A stretch of 64,000 nucleotides of DNA from JABWBD01 sp040768665 (GCA_040768665.1 JAXGMN010000024.1:124001-188000); one strand, 5' to 3'; shown: positions 19,701 to 27,955, numbered from the stretch's first letter. Translations and numbers: made by a program. Notes: generated from the letters alone by a model not told the origin.

Positions 19701-21473
19701 GTGGCCAAGGTGGAGTTCTACCGCGACACCAACGGCAACGGTGCATTGGAACCCGAAACGGACGATTTGCTCGGCGCCGATACGAACGGCGGCGACGGTT
19801 GGACATGGACGGGATCAACCGCGACATTTCCGACGGGCACGAACCGCTACTTCGCCCGTGCGCAGGACGATGCCGGCTTGTGGAGCAGCGCGGCGACGAC
19901 CACCGCAACGGTCAGCACACCCGCGAACCAGGCTCCAACGATCGGGTCGCTGAGCGATTCTCCCGACCCGGTGATTCAAGGAAACAACCTGACGCTGACG
20001 GCCAACGGCGTGACGGATACGGACGGAACGGTCGTGAAGGTGGAGTTTTATCGCGACACCAACGGCAACGGCTCGATCGAGCCGGGGATCGACTTGCTGC
20101 TGGGCAGTGACACGAACAGTAGCGGGGGCTGGACGTGGAGCGGCTCGACGAGCGCGATCTCCGTGGGGACCAACACGTACCTGGCACGCGCGCAGGATGA
20201 CGATCTGGCATGGAGCAATACCGTAAGCACCACCGGAACGGTCAGCACACCCGCGAACCAGGCTCCAGCGATCGGGTCGCTGAGCGATTCTCCGGACCCG
20301 GTGATTCAAGGAAACAACTTGACGCTGACGGCCAACGGTGTGACGGATACGGACGGCACGGTCGTGAAGGTGGAGTTTTATCGCGACGCCAACGGCAACG
20401 GCTCGATCGAGCCGGGAACCGACTTGCTGCTGGGCAGTGACACGAGTAGCATTGGCGGCTGGGTGTGGAGTGGCTCGACCAGCACACTTCCCGCGGGCAG
20501 CAATCGATACCTGGCACGCGCGCAAGACGACGATCTGGCATGGAGCAACACCGTCAGCACGATGGGAACGATCAACGCACCGCCGAACCAGGCTCCAACG
20601 ATCGGGTCGCTGAGCGATTCTCCGGACCCGGTGCTTCAAGGAAACAACTTGACGCTGACGGCCAACGGTGTGACAGATACGGATGGAACGATCGTGCTGG
20701 TGGAGTTTTATCGCGATAGTGACGGTAGCGGCACACTCGAGAGCGATACGGACGAGCTTCTTGGCGCCGATACCCTCAGCAGCGACGGTTGGAGCTGGAC
20801 CGGCTCGACCGCGAGCTTCCCGACGGGCGCGAATCGGTACTTCGCGCGGGCGCAGGACGACGATTTGTTGTGGAGCGGTACGGCCACTACCACGGGGATG
20901 GTGACCCTTCTCGGGGCGCCCGATCAGGAACTGCCGCGGGCGTTCTCTGCGCCCGAGGATGTGTTCAGTGCCGGCGGAACACGCTACGAGTTCGACGTCC
21001 TTTACACGGACAATATTGCCATCGATGTATCCACGTTTGGCAACTCGGACATTCGGGTGTATTGCCCGCTGAACGGATTCACCAAGACGGCAACGTTTGT
21101 CAGCTTCACTCCAAGCACAGGCGGCAGCTCCGTGACGGCGACCTACTACATCACGCCACCAGGTGGGAGCTGGGATAGCATCGATAACGCGCCCTCGTAC
21201 CAGATACTGGTGGTGGCCGGACAGGTGAGCGATACCAACGGGCACGACGTCGAAGCGGGCTATCTCGGCGATTTCCGGGTCAGTGTGCCGGCATCCAGCG
21301 CACAACCCTCAGCGAGCGATGTCGATCCTACCGCGGATGACGCGCTCGCCGACGCCGCCTGGGCCGATCTCGCGCAGGCGCTCTGGTTGGATCGCTTCGA
21401 AGGCCACGATGCGCAAACTCGCGGCACGGCCGAAAAGGCAAATGTCGACGCCGTTTTCGTCTTGTGGGGTTGA
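16584..21473 (+). CDS. Giant surface protein A, C-terminal part after frameshift
   Basis: Real homology to the preceding part resumes at about 16665 (LFFSLDAASIAAGMS repeats the earlier TFSLDAASLAAGMT); residues before that are out of frame, so the start given is only where the reading frame opens. Order: end of the second He_PIG domain; three cadherin-like repeats of about 130 residues (NDAPTVAVPGSQ, then VTGTIAEIN-type motifs); the roughly 500-residue module shared with proteins B and C (about 18060-19600); four near-identical repeats of about 110 residues (SPDPVIQGNNLTLTANGVTD); and a C-terminal Ig-like domain. It ends LWLDRFE then VDAVFVLWG, a tail also seen in B and C. It is probably one gene with the preceding part, broken by mutation or sequencing error. 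Confidence 0.82.
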   Translation: MELERSTSRRRWPFRPRRRTRICRRRGLFFSLDAASIAAGMSITPSGEFSWTPTEAQGGADYLVTIMVTDNGTNLDNLSHSETFTITVNAVNDAPTVAVPGSQSVAAGEDLFIAGVTIADVDAGAADFRVQLDVGFGSLAVRTGVAGGLSAAGVQGNGTDSVVLTGTLAEINATLAASQGLKYVSQTGYAGADSLVITADDQGNTGSGGPKSGSGTVAISVSGGNQAPVVTVPAAQTVAEDTDLVIQGITIVDADAGLANVRVSLAVTLGMVNLNENVSGGLNASQIQGNGTATVTLTGTIAEINTTLADSLGLQYRAQANYSGSDVLTVTANDLGNMGSGGAKTDTKQVVIAVTAVNDAPTVAVPGSQAVAAGQELFITGIAVADVDAGAADIQVQLEVSHGILAVRTDVPGGLSAANVQGNGTGSVVLTGTVAEINATLAASQGLKYVSEAGYAGADDLTVTANDRGNTGAGGAKTDTENLPIAVFREVPSSLTLTGRLEDDVLTIAPGFNPGEWIVTLNGTPYPVAGARVTVSFDGVDGYDTVSFTGGNGVDTAVLRPTSAELAGSGLGFPADSYTMSITNIDAIDYDGGAGDTVTIWGSRDTETYTAEPGRGWMTGENVSIDVTAERIYARGNGGGDTVRFKDGDGDDVLEYFSWWARMRGEGYFHHVRGFKTMEADATVGQNDADRVVVRGSQLNDYLRVNPHNDVRETSVVRFLSGSGSVWHTAYGFETIAGYGLGGALIDELVLNDTPGTDTFDVRRLQADLDSPDYGVTVATHGFGTVEVRRAYANGSADEVSLGDSQYADHDDTVVGDPRQVTMSGPGYVNKVLDFPSVRAYSSGRGRDTAWFSDLADPDDSRTGVDTFTGRPLFSQLEGPGYKLYARLFDEVYAESKYGQDIANLHGNANGAELTGTATEVRLSGTHSSGSYANHAGSFHEVNAFGDGNEDKALLADAAVDTTTFGPPVGVPPENLPQYVWLNSFEKIDLAGSDISGADPVFAYWGAPSVDAVAASPDPVVQGSNVTLTATGVADSDGTVAKVEFYRDTNGNGALEPETDDLLGADTNGGDGWTWTGSTATFPTGTNRYFARAQDDAGLWSSAATTTATVSTPANQAPTIGSLSDSPDPVIQGNNLTLTANGVTDTDGTVVKVEFYRDTNGNGSIEPGIDLLLGSDTNSSGGWTWSGSTSAISVGTNTYLARAQDDDLAWSNTVSTTGTVSTPANQAPAIGSLSDSPDPVIQGNNLTLTANGVTDTDGTVVKVEFYRDANGNGSIEPGTDLLLGSDTSSIGGWVWSGSTSTLPAGSNRYLARAQDDDLAWSNTVSTMGTINAPPNQAPTIGSLSDSPDPVLQGNNLTLTANGVTDTDGTIVLVEFYRDSDGSGTLESDTDELLGADTLSSDGWSWTGSTASFPTGANRYFARAQDDDLLWSGTATTTGMVTLLGAPDQELPRAFSAPEDVFSAGGTRYEFDVLYTDNIAIDVSTFGNSDIRVYCPLNGFTKTATFVSFTPSTGGSSVTATYYITPPGGSWDSIDNAPSYQILVVAGQVSDTNGHDVEAGYLGDFRVSVPASSAQPSASDVDPTADDALADAAWADLAQALWLDRFEGHDAQTRGTAEKANVDAVFVLWG
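16664..16665 (+). other. Single-base frameshift in giant protein A
   Basis: The repeat copy 300 bp upstream reads GCAGGGGCTCACG, this one GCAGGGGCCTCTTC. Removing one C restores QGLFFSLDAA in frame with the downstream part. Confidence 0.8.
19606..20905 (+). repeat. Four tandem repeats of about 330 bp
   Basis: In-frame tandem copies inside giant protein A, each encoding an Ig-like unit beginning SPDPV and containing EFYRD and YFARAQDD. The second and third copies are almost identical at DNA level, suggesting recent duplication. Confidence 0.88.
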
Positions 21474-21573
21474 TCGAGCCGTTGCGCCAACTCCTCGCCC
21501 CGAGCTCACTCCCGCGGTCCGGCCGACTCCTGCATGTCATCGATATAGCTACGGAGTCGCTCCAGCTCGTCGG

Positions 21574-21951
21574 TCACGTGCCGCGCTTGAGCATGTTCTC
21601 AACCCGCTTGAGCAGTTCGAGCTTGTTCACCGGCTTGCTGAGAAAGTCGTCGCATCCGGCCGCCACGGCACGCTCGATGTCGCCGAGCTCATTCAGGGCG
21701 GTCACCATCAGCACCATGATCTGGCGGTCGCTGGGATCGTCCTTGATCGTCTTGCAGACCTCAAACCCGCTGAGCTTCGGCATCATGATGTCCAGCAGGA
21801 TCAGGTCGGGATGAAACTCGGCCACCTTTTCGAGCGTCTCACGGCCGTCGACGGCGATCGCAATCTCGCAATCGACGCCGCTCAGGTAAGCCTCCAATAG
21901 CTCGACGTTGGTCGGATTGTCGTCGGCGATGAGAATTCTGCTCTTGGTCAT
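21574..21951 (-). CDS. Single-domain response regulator (CheY/PleD-type receiver)
   Basis: A 125-residue receiver domain with no output domain. The ATG at 21951 gives the usual short N-terminus (MTKSRILIADDN); a longer in-frame start at 22134 would add an unrelated tail and has no better ribosome site. Acidic pair DD at residues 10-11, phospho-acceptor Asp in LILLDIMMP near 50, Thr in MVTAL near 80 and Lys in FLSKPVN near 103 are all present, so it should be phosphorylatable. No histidine kinase is adjacent. It may relay a signal by protein contact. It lies downstream of the prenyltransferase-repeat gene on the same strand with about 200 bp between. Confidence 0.92.
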   Translation of the reverse strand: MTKSRILIADDNPTNVELLEAYLSGVDCEIAIAVDGRETLEKVAEFHPDLILLDIMMPKLSGFEVCKTIKDDPSDRQIMVLMVTALNELGDIERAVAAGCDDFLSKPVNKLELLKRVENMLKRGT

Positions 21952-22157
21952 CCGGGCGTGCACCTGTCCAGAAGTTGTGTACGGCGACGGCCTTGCCATG
22001 CGGGACTTGTGCGCCGGCAAGCCGCTCGGCGCCAGGAGGCCGGCCGGCGTCAGCCGTCGTTGAACGGTGCCGATGGCCTGCGTCCCAATGGCGTGCTCGA
22101 AAAGGATTATACCCGTTTGGCTCTCAACGCCCAACGGCCTTTACCAGGACTCTGCGA

Positions 22158-24101
22158 CTAATCCTGCGTCAGCCCGTGGAGCACGTCTTCCCGGTAGAGA
22201 GGAAGGTGGCGGTAGTACACCTCCAGGGTGCAGATCGCCAGCGCGGTCATGTAGATCCGGCCCCCCTGACTGCTGAATTCACCCCGGGGCGCCCAACTTC
22301 CCGCGTGCGGCTCTTTGTTCTCCTGCGAGTCGACCAACACCTCACGCATCCGCCGGTTCCATCGCTCCCACGTGCTGCCGCCCATATGGTGCATGACCTG
22401 CGTCGCGTAGTACCAGTAGTAGATGTCCGGCCGGCGGGGGTTCGGCGGGTTGCGTTCCAAGTAGTCGACGCCGGCCTGAAGGCCGGCGCGCTCCCTGGGC
22501 CACCCGAGATATTGCCGGCAGAGCAGGGCCTCGGCCGTCATGCGCGGAGTCGGGCCACCGCCCGGCATGTAGGAATAACGGGAACCTCGGGCGTCGACGG
22601 CCACGTCGTCGAGAAATCGGCCGGCGGCCGCGAAGGTTCTTGGCGGTACGATGAGGTAGGCCATCGTGCCGCTTCGCAGGGCCATCAGTTGCCAACCCAC
22701 CACACTCGTATCGCCCGCCATGCCCGGTTCATAACGCCATCCGCCCGCGGGATGCTGCGCCTTAACGATATAGTTCAGCGACCGCTCGGCGGGCTCCCGA
22801 AGCCGCTCGTCTCGAGTCAGGCCGTAGGCCTCGCACAGCGCGATGGCGGCCTGGCCGTGCGCGTACATTCTGCCGATGCCATCGCCGCTCAGATCGCCAT
22901 CCGAACGCTGGTTGTCGATTAACCACTGAAGGCCACTGAGCACGACTCCGCTGTACTGGCCCTCCTTATGGGTCTGACCGGCGCCGAGGAAAGGCAGCAG
23001 TGCCAAAGCGGTCCCGGCGGTATCGCTGGGGCCTCCCTGGCCTGTCTCGTTGCCTGTCGCGCGCGGCGCGAGGTGGAACGCGTCGAGGCTCCAGCTTCCG
23101 TGCTCGTTCTGGTAACGAGCGAGCCACTTGAGTCCGCGAGCAACGGCCGCTTCGGTATAGCTGGTTCCGCCTTGCTTTTCGACCATCTGTGCGCGGAGAG
23201 CAGGATCCCGGCCGGCATACATGGTGCCCGCGGCCGACGGCGGGAGCGAGGTTGTCAGTTGCGACAACTGCGGAAGTCCGCCAATCGGATCGGGAAATTT
23301 GACGGCAAGTTCTTCCAGTTCGGGCGATATTCCGGTCGACGGAGGCGTTGCCGGCTTCAGCAACTCCGATTCGCCCGGATCCTCAAACTCAAACGCATCC
23401 GGCTCCGGGTCGGGAGCGATCAGACCGCCTTCAAGCTCGCGGTCGCTGATGCTGGTCGCCAGCGTAATCGTCAGGTCCTCCTCCTCGGGGCCGATGATCC
23501 ACAATCCCAGCAAGAGCATCGCGACCAGGTGAAACACGAGGCTGACCAGCCATGCCGGCAGGTTCCTCAACAGCTCGTCGAAAAAGTACCGCCAGACTCC
23601 CTGCTGGCGGGCTTTTCGCAGCCTCGCTCGAAAGCCTGGATGCAAACGCATGGCCGCCGGCCGGCGCAAAGGGGGCGGCTCCGCCGCAGCAGGGGCTTTT
23701 GGCGGGGCGGGGCGAGGCTTCCTGGCCACCGGCGGCGGAGGAGGTGGCTTGGACGCCGGCGGTGGGCTCGGCTTGCGGAGCATGCTTGGGGCGATCGTCG
23801 CCACCGCTTGTTGCGTTTGCCGCGCGTCCGCCTGCCGTTTCTCTTCCTGCTGCCTGAGCAGCCGAAGCGCCTCTTTCTCTTCTTCTTCGGTCAGTTCGAT
23901 GCTCGCCCCGCACCGCCAGCAATCGGCCACCATCAGCCAAAGCCGGATCGACATCGGCGCGCCGCAATCGGGACAGGCACAGGCCAGAACATCGCCATCG
24001 AGCCAGATTTCCCGACTCGCCGACGACTGCCCCGACGCGGCTGAACCACCCATCCGGGCGTACTCAAGCTCCAGGCTGGAGTCGTGATCTGCCGTGGCCA
24101 T
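22158..24101 (-). CDS. Prenyltransferase/squalene-oxidase-repeat membrane protein with zinc ribbon
   Basis: A 647-residue protein. The ATG at 24101 has GAGG 8 nt upstream; an ATG 39 nt earlier is also possible. Order: zinc-ribbon-like CPDCGAP and CWRCG (about residues 42-68); an acidic/Gln-rich helix; a Pro-rich linker; one membrane helix (LVFHLVAMLLLGLWIIG, near 195); a variable region; then an alpha-barrel of prenyltransferase/squalene-oxidase repeats (about 315-620), visible in GLKWLARYQNEHGSW, GLQWLIDNQRSDG and YIVKAQHPAGGWRYEPG. Such proteins are frequent in planctomycetes and, with zinc ribbon and linker, are probably not terpene cyclases: no DXDD-type acid motif is evident. Function unknown; likely a membrane-anchored binding scaffold. 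Confidence 0.82.
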   Translation of the reverse strand: MATADHDSSLELEYARMGGSAASGQSSASREIWLDGDVLACACPDCGAPMSIRLWLMVADCWRCGASIELTEEEEKEALRLLRQQEEKRQADARQTQQAVATIAPSMLRKPSPPPASKPPPPPPVARKPRPAPPKAPAAAEPPPLRRPAAMRLHPGFRARLRKARQQGVWRYFFDELLRNLPAWLVSLVFHLVAMLLLGLWIIGPEEEDLTITLATSISDRELEGGLIAPDPEPDAFEFEDPGESELLKPATPPSTGISPELEELAVKFPDPIGGLPQLSQLTTSLPPSAAGTMYAGRDPALRAQMVEKQGGTSYTEAAVARGLKWLARYQNEHGSWSLDAFHLAPRATGNETGQGGPSDTAGTALALLPFLGAGQTHKEGQYSGVVLSGLQWLIDNQRSDGDLSGDGIGRMYAHGQAAIALCEAYGLTRDERLREPAERSLNYIVKAQHPAGGWRYEPGMAGDTSVVGWQLMALRSGTMAYLIVPPRTFAAAGRFLDDVAVDARGSRYSYMPGGGPTPRMTAEALLCRQYLGWPRERAGLQAGVDYLERNPPNPRRPDIYYWYYATQVMHHMGGSTWERWNRRMREVLVDSQENKEPHAGSWAPRGEFSSQGGRIYMTALAICTLEVYYRHLPLYREDVLHGLTQD

Positions 24102-24277
24102 AGAAAGAGCCTCGTCCTGTCCCCTCGCGACCGCCCCCATCAGTTTAACGCTGTCGGGTCGGCAGCGGCAAGCAAACCCCCCGCCGCCAGGGAAGTGGAA
24201 GCGCCGTGCACGGTTCGCTACTTCAGGGCTCGGCCTTCGGCTGGTACATTAATGCGAGGTTCGGCCCCGTGGGCAAC

Positions 24278-24390
24278 CGTTCACGGGGCGGGGAGGAGGG
24301 GGACAGGTCCATGTTTTCGGCCAGCGCCTTTGCGGCCAAAATGCGTCCATCGGCCGAAAAATGGACCAGTCCCCGGCCGCCCCGTGAACG
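24278..24390. repeat. Family 2 palindromic hairpin
   Basis: Outer arms CGTTCACGGGGCGG and CCGCCCCGTGAACG; inner GGGGAC-A-GGTCCAT pairs with ATGGACC-A-GTCCCC, then TTTTCGGCC with GGCCGAAAA. The mismatch position is the same A-A as in other copies although the neighbouring pairs differ. Confidence 0.9.
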
Positions 24391-24411
24391 CTTACGCCCC
24401 GGGGTAACGAA

Positions 24412-24450
24412 AACGGGGACAGGCCGGTCTGATGACAAATGGGACAGGCA
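24412..24450 (+). repeat. Half copies of family 2 element
   Basis: Two left-arm fragments, AAAACGGGGACAGG and GGGACAGGCACC, with no matching right arm. Confidence 0.6.
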
Positions 24451-24572
24451 CCGCAAGTAATAGTGGTTGAACCGGAGCAAAGATACAAGGACTTGCGGAG
24501 CGCGTCCTCTTTTTGTGGAGCCAGCTTCCGTTTTCATTCCCCCATCCCACGTCGATAGGAGAAAAGCTCAGC

Positions 24573-25592
24573 ATGAACCTGACGGACCCCAATTACAGAG
24601 ATTTCGCCCTCGTCCAGGAGATGCTCGAAACACCGCGAATCATTCGGGACTTCGATTTTGCGCAGGCCAAGGAAACGGCAGAGGTGATCAAGCGGACCGG
24701 GCGGCTGGTACTGACCGGCGAAGGGTCCAGCCGCATCTTTCCGGCGAAGAGTTTCCTGGTCGACGTCCTCTGCCACGGATTTCCCTTGGCGGTCTTTACC
24801 GACGGGGCACGACAAGCTCATGAATATGATCTCCGAGATTTCGCGGTTTTCGCTGCCAGCAACAGCGGGCAGACCAACGAAGTGATATCGCTCTTTCATC
24901 GCCTGATCGAGCAGGGACACCAGAAACGTTTCGGGCTCACGGCCAACCGGGAGACCCGCCTCGAGGCCGCTTCCAATCGCTGCTACACGCTCATCTGCGG
25001 CAAGGAAAACGCCGTAGCTGCTACCAAGAGTGTCGTCGAGCAGGCCCTGTTCTACCGTTCGCTGCTGGCCGTCTACGGTACAACGTCCCCGTTGGTGAAG
25101 CATCAGCATGAAGCCGCCGCCACGGCCGAGGAGATTCTTCAGGCTGAACTGGACGCCGACATCGTCAAGACGATCGCCGGGGCCGACACGATCTACTTCG
25201 CGGGTCGGAACGACGGCGTGGCCGAAGAATTGACGCTCAAGACCAATGAGATCACGCGCAAGAAAAGCGACTATCTCGAAGGGACGTACGCGGTGCATGG
25301 AATCGAGGAAGTCATGAGTCCTTCGGAGGTGGTCATCGTCGTCGATCCGTTCCGCTCGGAGGCCGAGAAGTTTCACGAAGTGCTCGTCAAGGGGGTGGGC
25401 ATGCCCGTGATCGCCATTGCCTCGGAAGAAACGATGTTCCCAACCATCCGCATTCCCAAGGTCGAGGGCTACGACTCCGTGCTCCAGTTGCTGGCCGGCT
25501 GGAACGTGCTGGTCAGCGTCGGCGTGGCCAACGGAATCAACCTTGACAAGCCGCAGCGAGCCCGCAAGGTGGGCAACGAGTTTCTCGGCTAA
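24573..25592 (+). CDS. SIS-domain sugar-phosphate isomerase (GlmS/AgaS-like)
   Basis: A 339-residue double-SIS protein without the glutaminase domain of GlmS. The ATG at 24573 follows AGGAG at 24557-24561. The first SIS domain has the phospho-sugar loop GEGSSRIF (about 48-55) and SNSGQTNEV (about 95-103); the second starts near 200 (IYFAGRND) with KSDYLEGTYAVHGIEE near 232-247. Known relatives isomerise or deaminate hexosamine phosphates or act on N-acetylgalactosamine-type sugars; the substrate cannot be assigned. A family 2 hairpin begins at its stop codon and may define the mRNA end. Confidence 0.85.
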   Translation: MNLTDPNYRDFALVQEMLETPRIIRDFDFAQAKETAEVIKRTGRLVLTGEGSSRIFPAKSFLVDVLCHGFPLAVFTDGARQAHEYDLRDFAVFAASNSGQTNEVISLFHRLIEQGHQKRFGLTANRETRLEAASNRCYTLICGKENAVAATKSVVEQALFYRSLLAVYGTTSPLVKHQHEAAATAEEILQAELDADIVKTIAGADTIYFAGRNDGVAEELTLKTNEITRKKSDYLEGTYAVHGIEEVMSPSEVVIVVDPFRSEAEKFHEVLVKGVGMPVIAIASEETMFPTIRIPKVEGYDSVLQLLAGWNVLVSVGVANGINLDKPQRARKVGNEFLG

Positions 25593-25692
25593 GAGCCTAT
25601 CCCAAAAACTCGCGAGGAGAAGGGGACAGGCACATTTTGCTCCGAAGACTCCGCAAAATGAGCCAGTGCCCGGCGGTTTTGGGATAAGCTCT
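25592..25692. repeat. Family 2 palindromic hairpin
   Basis: Outer arms AGAGCCTATCCCAAAA and TTTTGGGATAAGCTCT (one mismatch); inner GGGGACAGGCACATTTTGC against GCAAAATGAGCCAGTGCCC. It starts at the isomerase stop codon and ends 27 bp before the next gene, so it could act as a terminator between the two. Confidence 0.88.
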
Positions 25693-25719
25693 AAGAACCT
25701 ATTCCCCCGGAGATTGCTG

Positions 25720-27036
25720 ATGAAGTCGCCCGCGTTGTTCGTTCTCATGGTGTTTGTCTGTTCTGCGGCCCAAGGAGGCAATTGGCCGCACTGGCGGGGG
25801 CCGTTCTTCAACGGTTCGACCGACGAAAAGAACCTGCCGGAGCGGTGGAGCACGACGGAGAACGTCGTCTGGAGCGCGTCGTTGCCCGGCGCCGCGGCGG
25901 CAACGCCGATTGTCTGGGAGGATCGCGTCTTTCTGGCCGGCGTCGACGCCGAGCGCGACGTGCTGGAGGCCCGCTGTGTGAGCCGTGCGGATGGAAGGCT
26001 TCTCTGGAAGCACGACGTTGCCCAACGTACCCGTCGCGACCATCGCAGCAACTTCGCGTCCGGTTCCCCCGTCACGGATGGCGAGGTCGTGGTTTTCTTC
26101 TACGGCAGCGGTGAGTTGCTCGGTTTCGATCCGGCCGGAAAGCGGCTCTGGGCTCGCAACCTCCAGAAAGACTACGGCGTGTTCGCATTCGGGTGGACAT
26201 TCAGCAGCAGCCCCACGCTGTTTGGCGGCAAGCTCTACATCCAGGTCCTGCAGCGCGACGTGCCGGTGCAGGGCCGGGGGTTCGCCGACCGCGAAAACCA
26301 GTCCTACCTGCTTGCACTGGATCCGAAGACAGGCGAGACCCTCTGGCGGCACATCCGGCCGAGCGACGCCGTGGCCGAGTCGCGCGAAGCCTTTTCGACG
26401 CCGATCCCGCGGGTCTCCGAGTCGCGCAAGGAACTGCTGGTCCTCGGCGGCGACGCACTGACCGGACACGATCTCGAGACCGGCAAGGAATTGTGGCGCT
26501 GGGGCAATTGGAATCCGCGGCGGATCGAGCACTGGCGACTCGTCCCATCTCCGGTAGCCGGCGGCGGCGTCATCCTCGCCTGCACACCCAAGCGGAATCC
26601 CGTCTTTGCGATCAAGGCCGGCCTCAACGGTTCGCACGGCGACGAAGCCGTGGCCTGGCAGTCCGATTCGGCCTCGAAGGTCTCCTCGGACGTGCCCACG
26701 CCGGCCTTCTACGACGGCGACTTTTTCGTCATGAACGACCTGCAGCGGACCCTCTCCCGCGTCGACCCCCAGACGGGCGATGTCGAGTGGCAGATCGTCA
26801 CCCCCGGACGCGGGAAGTACGAGGCTTCACCGCTGGCCGCGGATGGAAAGATCTACCTGGTCAATTTTCTCGGCGAGGTCGCCGTCGTCAGCGCGTCATC
26901 CGGAAAGTTGATCAACACGATTTCCATGGATGATCCCAAGGACGACGAGGTTGTTCGGTCTTCCGTCGTCGCGGCGCACGGACAACTCTTTATCCGTACG
27001 ACCCGGCGCTTGTATTGTGTTGGCAAGAGCGGCTGA
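25720..27036 (+). CDS. Secreted PQQ-type beta-propeller protein
   Basis: A 438-residue protein with a signal peptide (KSPALFVLMVFVCSAAQG). The start ATG has CGGAG 7 nt upstream. The mature part opens with NWPHWRGPFFNG, the entry typical of planctomycete PQQ-binding-like propellers, and continues with blades marked by Asp-x-x-Thr-Gly-x-x-x-Trp turns (LDPKTGETLWRH, HDLETGKELWRW, VDPQTGDVEWQ). No catalytic quinoprotein dehydrogenase residues are evident, so it is more likely a binding or scaffold protein than an enzyme. It is 128 bp from the upstream isomerase gene with a hairpin between. Confidence 0.87.
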   Translation: MKSPALFVLMVFVCSAAQGGNWPHWRGPFFNGSTDEKNLPERWSTTENVVWSASLPGAAAATPIVWEDRVFLAGVDAERDVLEARCVSRADGRLLWKHDVAQRTRRDHRSNFASGSPVTDGEVVVFFYGSGELLGFDPAGKRLWARNLQKDYGVFAFGWTFSSSPTLFGGKLYIQVLQRDVPVQGRGFADRENQSYLLALDPKTGETLWRHIRPSDAVAESREAFSTPIPRVSESRKELLVLGGDALTGHDLETGKELWRWGNWNPRRIEHWRLVPSPVAGGGVILACTPKRNPVFAIKAGLNGSHGDEAVAWQSDSASKVSSDVPTPAFYDGDFFVMNDLQRTLSRVDPQTGDVEWQIVTPGRGKYEASPLAADGKIYLVNFLGEVAVVSASSGKLINTISMDDPKDDEVVRSSVVAAHGQLFIRTTRRLYCVGKSG

Positions 27037-27141
27037 TCTCGGTTCGGGCGCTCGGCCTCGGCCCCTGAACGCCTCTCACGGAGGGTGTTTGCCTTAAAGG
27101 CCCTAGGGTCTCTTTTCGGCGAGTGGGGCAAGAGAACCGCC

Positions 27142-27170
27142 TTGACGTGGCGACAACCCCGGAGTAGGAT
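27142..27170 (+). promoter_or_regulatory. Candidate sigma-70 promoter of the TetR efflux operon
   Basis: TTGACG at 27142-27147 and TAGGAT at 27165-27170 are 17 bp apart, close to the housekeeping consensus. An operator-like 19-mer begins 6 bp downstream. Confidence 0.5.
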
Positions 27171-27176
27171 GTGCGG

Positions 27177-27195
27177 TGGACGTGCGCGTCCGTCC
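27177..27195 (+). promoter_or_regulatory. Operator-like repeat 1 upstream of tetR-type gene
   Basis: TGGACGTGCGCGTCCGTCC contains the dyad GGACG-N4-CGTCC. A copy with one difference lies at 27265-27283. Confidence 0.5.
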
Positions 27196-27264
27196 GAAAC
27201 TTTGGAGTCCTCCGCGTTTCGCGGTTTGCCAAAAACCAACGGCGTTTTCTTTGCGTATTTGGTA

Positions 27265-27283
27265 TGGACGTACGCGTCCGTCC
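27265..27283 (+). promoter_or_regulatory. Operator-like repeat 2 upstream of tetR-type gene
   Basis: TGGACGTACGCGTCCGTCC, 18 of 19 bases as repeat 1. Its TCCGTCC end also pairs with GGACGGA at 27306-27312, just ahead of the regulator ATG at 27320. Confidence 0.5.
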
Positions 27284-27319
27284 ACAAAAATGTGCCTTAA
27301 CTCACGGACGGAAATAACC

Positions 27320-27955
27320 ATGCTCTCCATCGACCAGCCCGCTCCGGTCCGAAATGCCGAGAAGTACGACGCCATCCTCGAACACGCCATCCGAACGTTC
27401 GCAGAAGTGGGGTTCCGCAACACGGACGTTCAGGTCATCGGCGATAAGGCCGGCGTCGGCAAAGGCACGGTTTACCGCTATTTCGGCAACAAGGAAGACC
27501 TCTTCTGGGCGGCCTGCTTTTCCGTGATGGAGCGACTGAGCGAGCACGTCCTGCGGGCCATCCAGGAAGGCCACCGCGCCATCGAGACCCTTCGTAAGGC
27601 GGGGATGGCCTACGCGGAATTCTTCGAGACCAACCCCCATTATCTCGACATCTTCGTCCAAGACCGCGCCGAGTTCCGCGGCGACGCTCCGGATCTGCAC
27701 AGACAGTTTCGGGAGCGGATCCTGCACGTTTTTGTGGAGATCGTGGAGCAAGGGATCGCCGATGGCGAGATCCGCCCGCTGGATGCCCACAAGACCATCA
27801 CCGCCATGGCGAGCATGTTCTATGGGACGGTGAACTTTGCCTGTTACGTGAAGGACCGCTACCGGTTGACCGAATTGGCCGAGCACACGCTCGATTTGTT
27901 TTTGGACGGCATCCGCCAAGACCGTCCTGCGTCTGCAAAGGATTCCCATCCATGA
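27320..27955 (+). CDS. TetR/AcrR-family repressor of the adjacent efflux operon
   Basis: A 211-residue regulator. The N-terminal helix-turn-helix (about residues 15-62) reads ILEHAIRTFAEVGFRNT, IGDKAGVGKGTVYRYFGNKEDLF, a clear TetR signature. The C-terminal ligand domain has a TetR_C pattern near FFETNPHYLDIFVQDRAEF. Its stop overlaps the start of the HlyD-type adaptor gene by 4 bp, so regulator, adaptor and pump are one operon. A 19-bp repeat occurs twice in front of it, which suggests autorepression relieved by a pump substrate. Confidence 0.92.
   Translation: MLSIDQPAPVRNAEKYDAILEHAIRTFAEVGFRNTDVQVIGDKAGVGKGTVYRYFGNKEDLFWAACFSVMERLSEHVLRAIQEGHRAIETLRKAGMAYAEFFETNPHYLDIFVQDRAEFRGDAPDLHRQFRERILHVFVEIVEQGIADGEIRPLDAHKTITAMASMFYGTVNFACYVKDRYRLTELAEHTLDLFLDGIRQDRPASAKDSHP

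Larger units (their letters stand above)
24102..24572. other. Divergent intergenic region with two family 2 elements
   Basis: It separates the minus-strand prenyltransferase-repeat gene from the plus-strand SIS isomerase gene. It holds a full family 2 hairpin (24278-24390), a half copy (24412-24450), and the isomerase ribosome site at 24557-24561. No gene is seen. Confidence 0.75.

Noticed and set aside
19606..20905. Evenly spaced repeats considered as a CRISPR array
   Set aside because: Units are about 330 bp, in frame and encode Ig-like domains; no short repeat/unique spacer pattern.
22158..24101. Squalene-hopene cyclase
   Set aside because: The repeats are present but a DXDD-type catalytic motif is not seen, and the zinc ribbon, Pro-rich linker and single anchor differ from cyclases.
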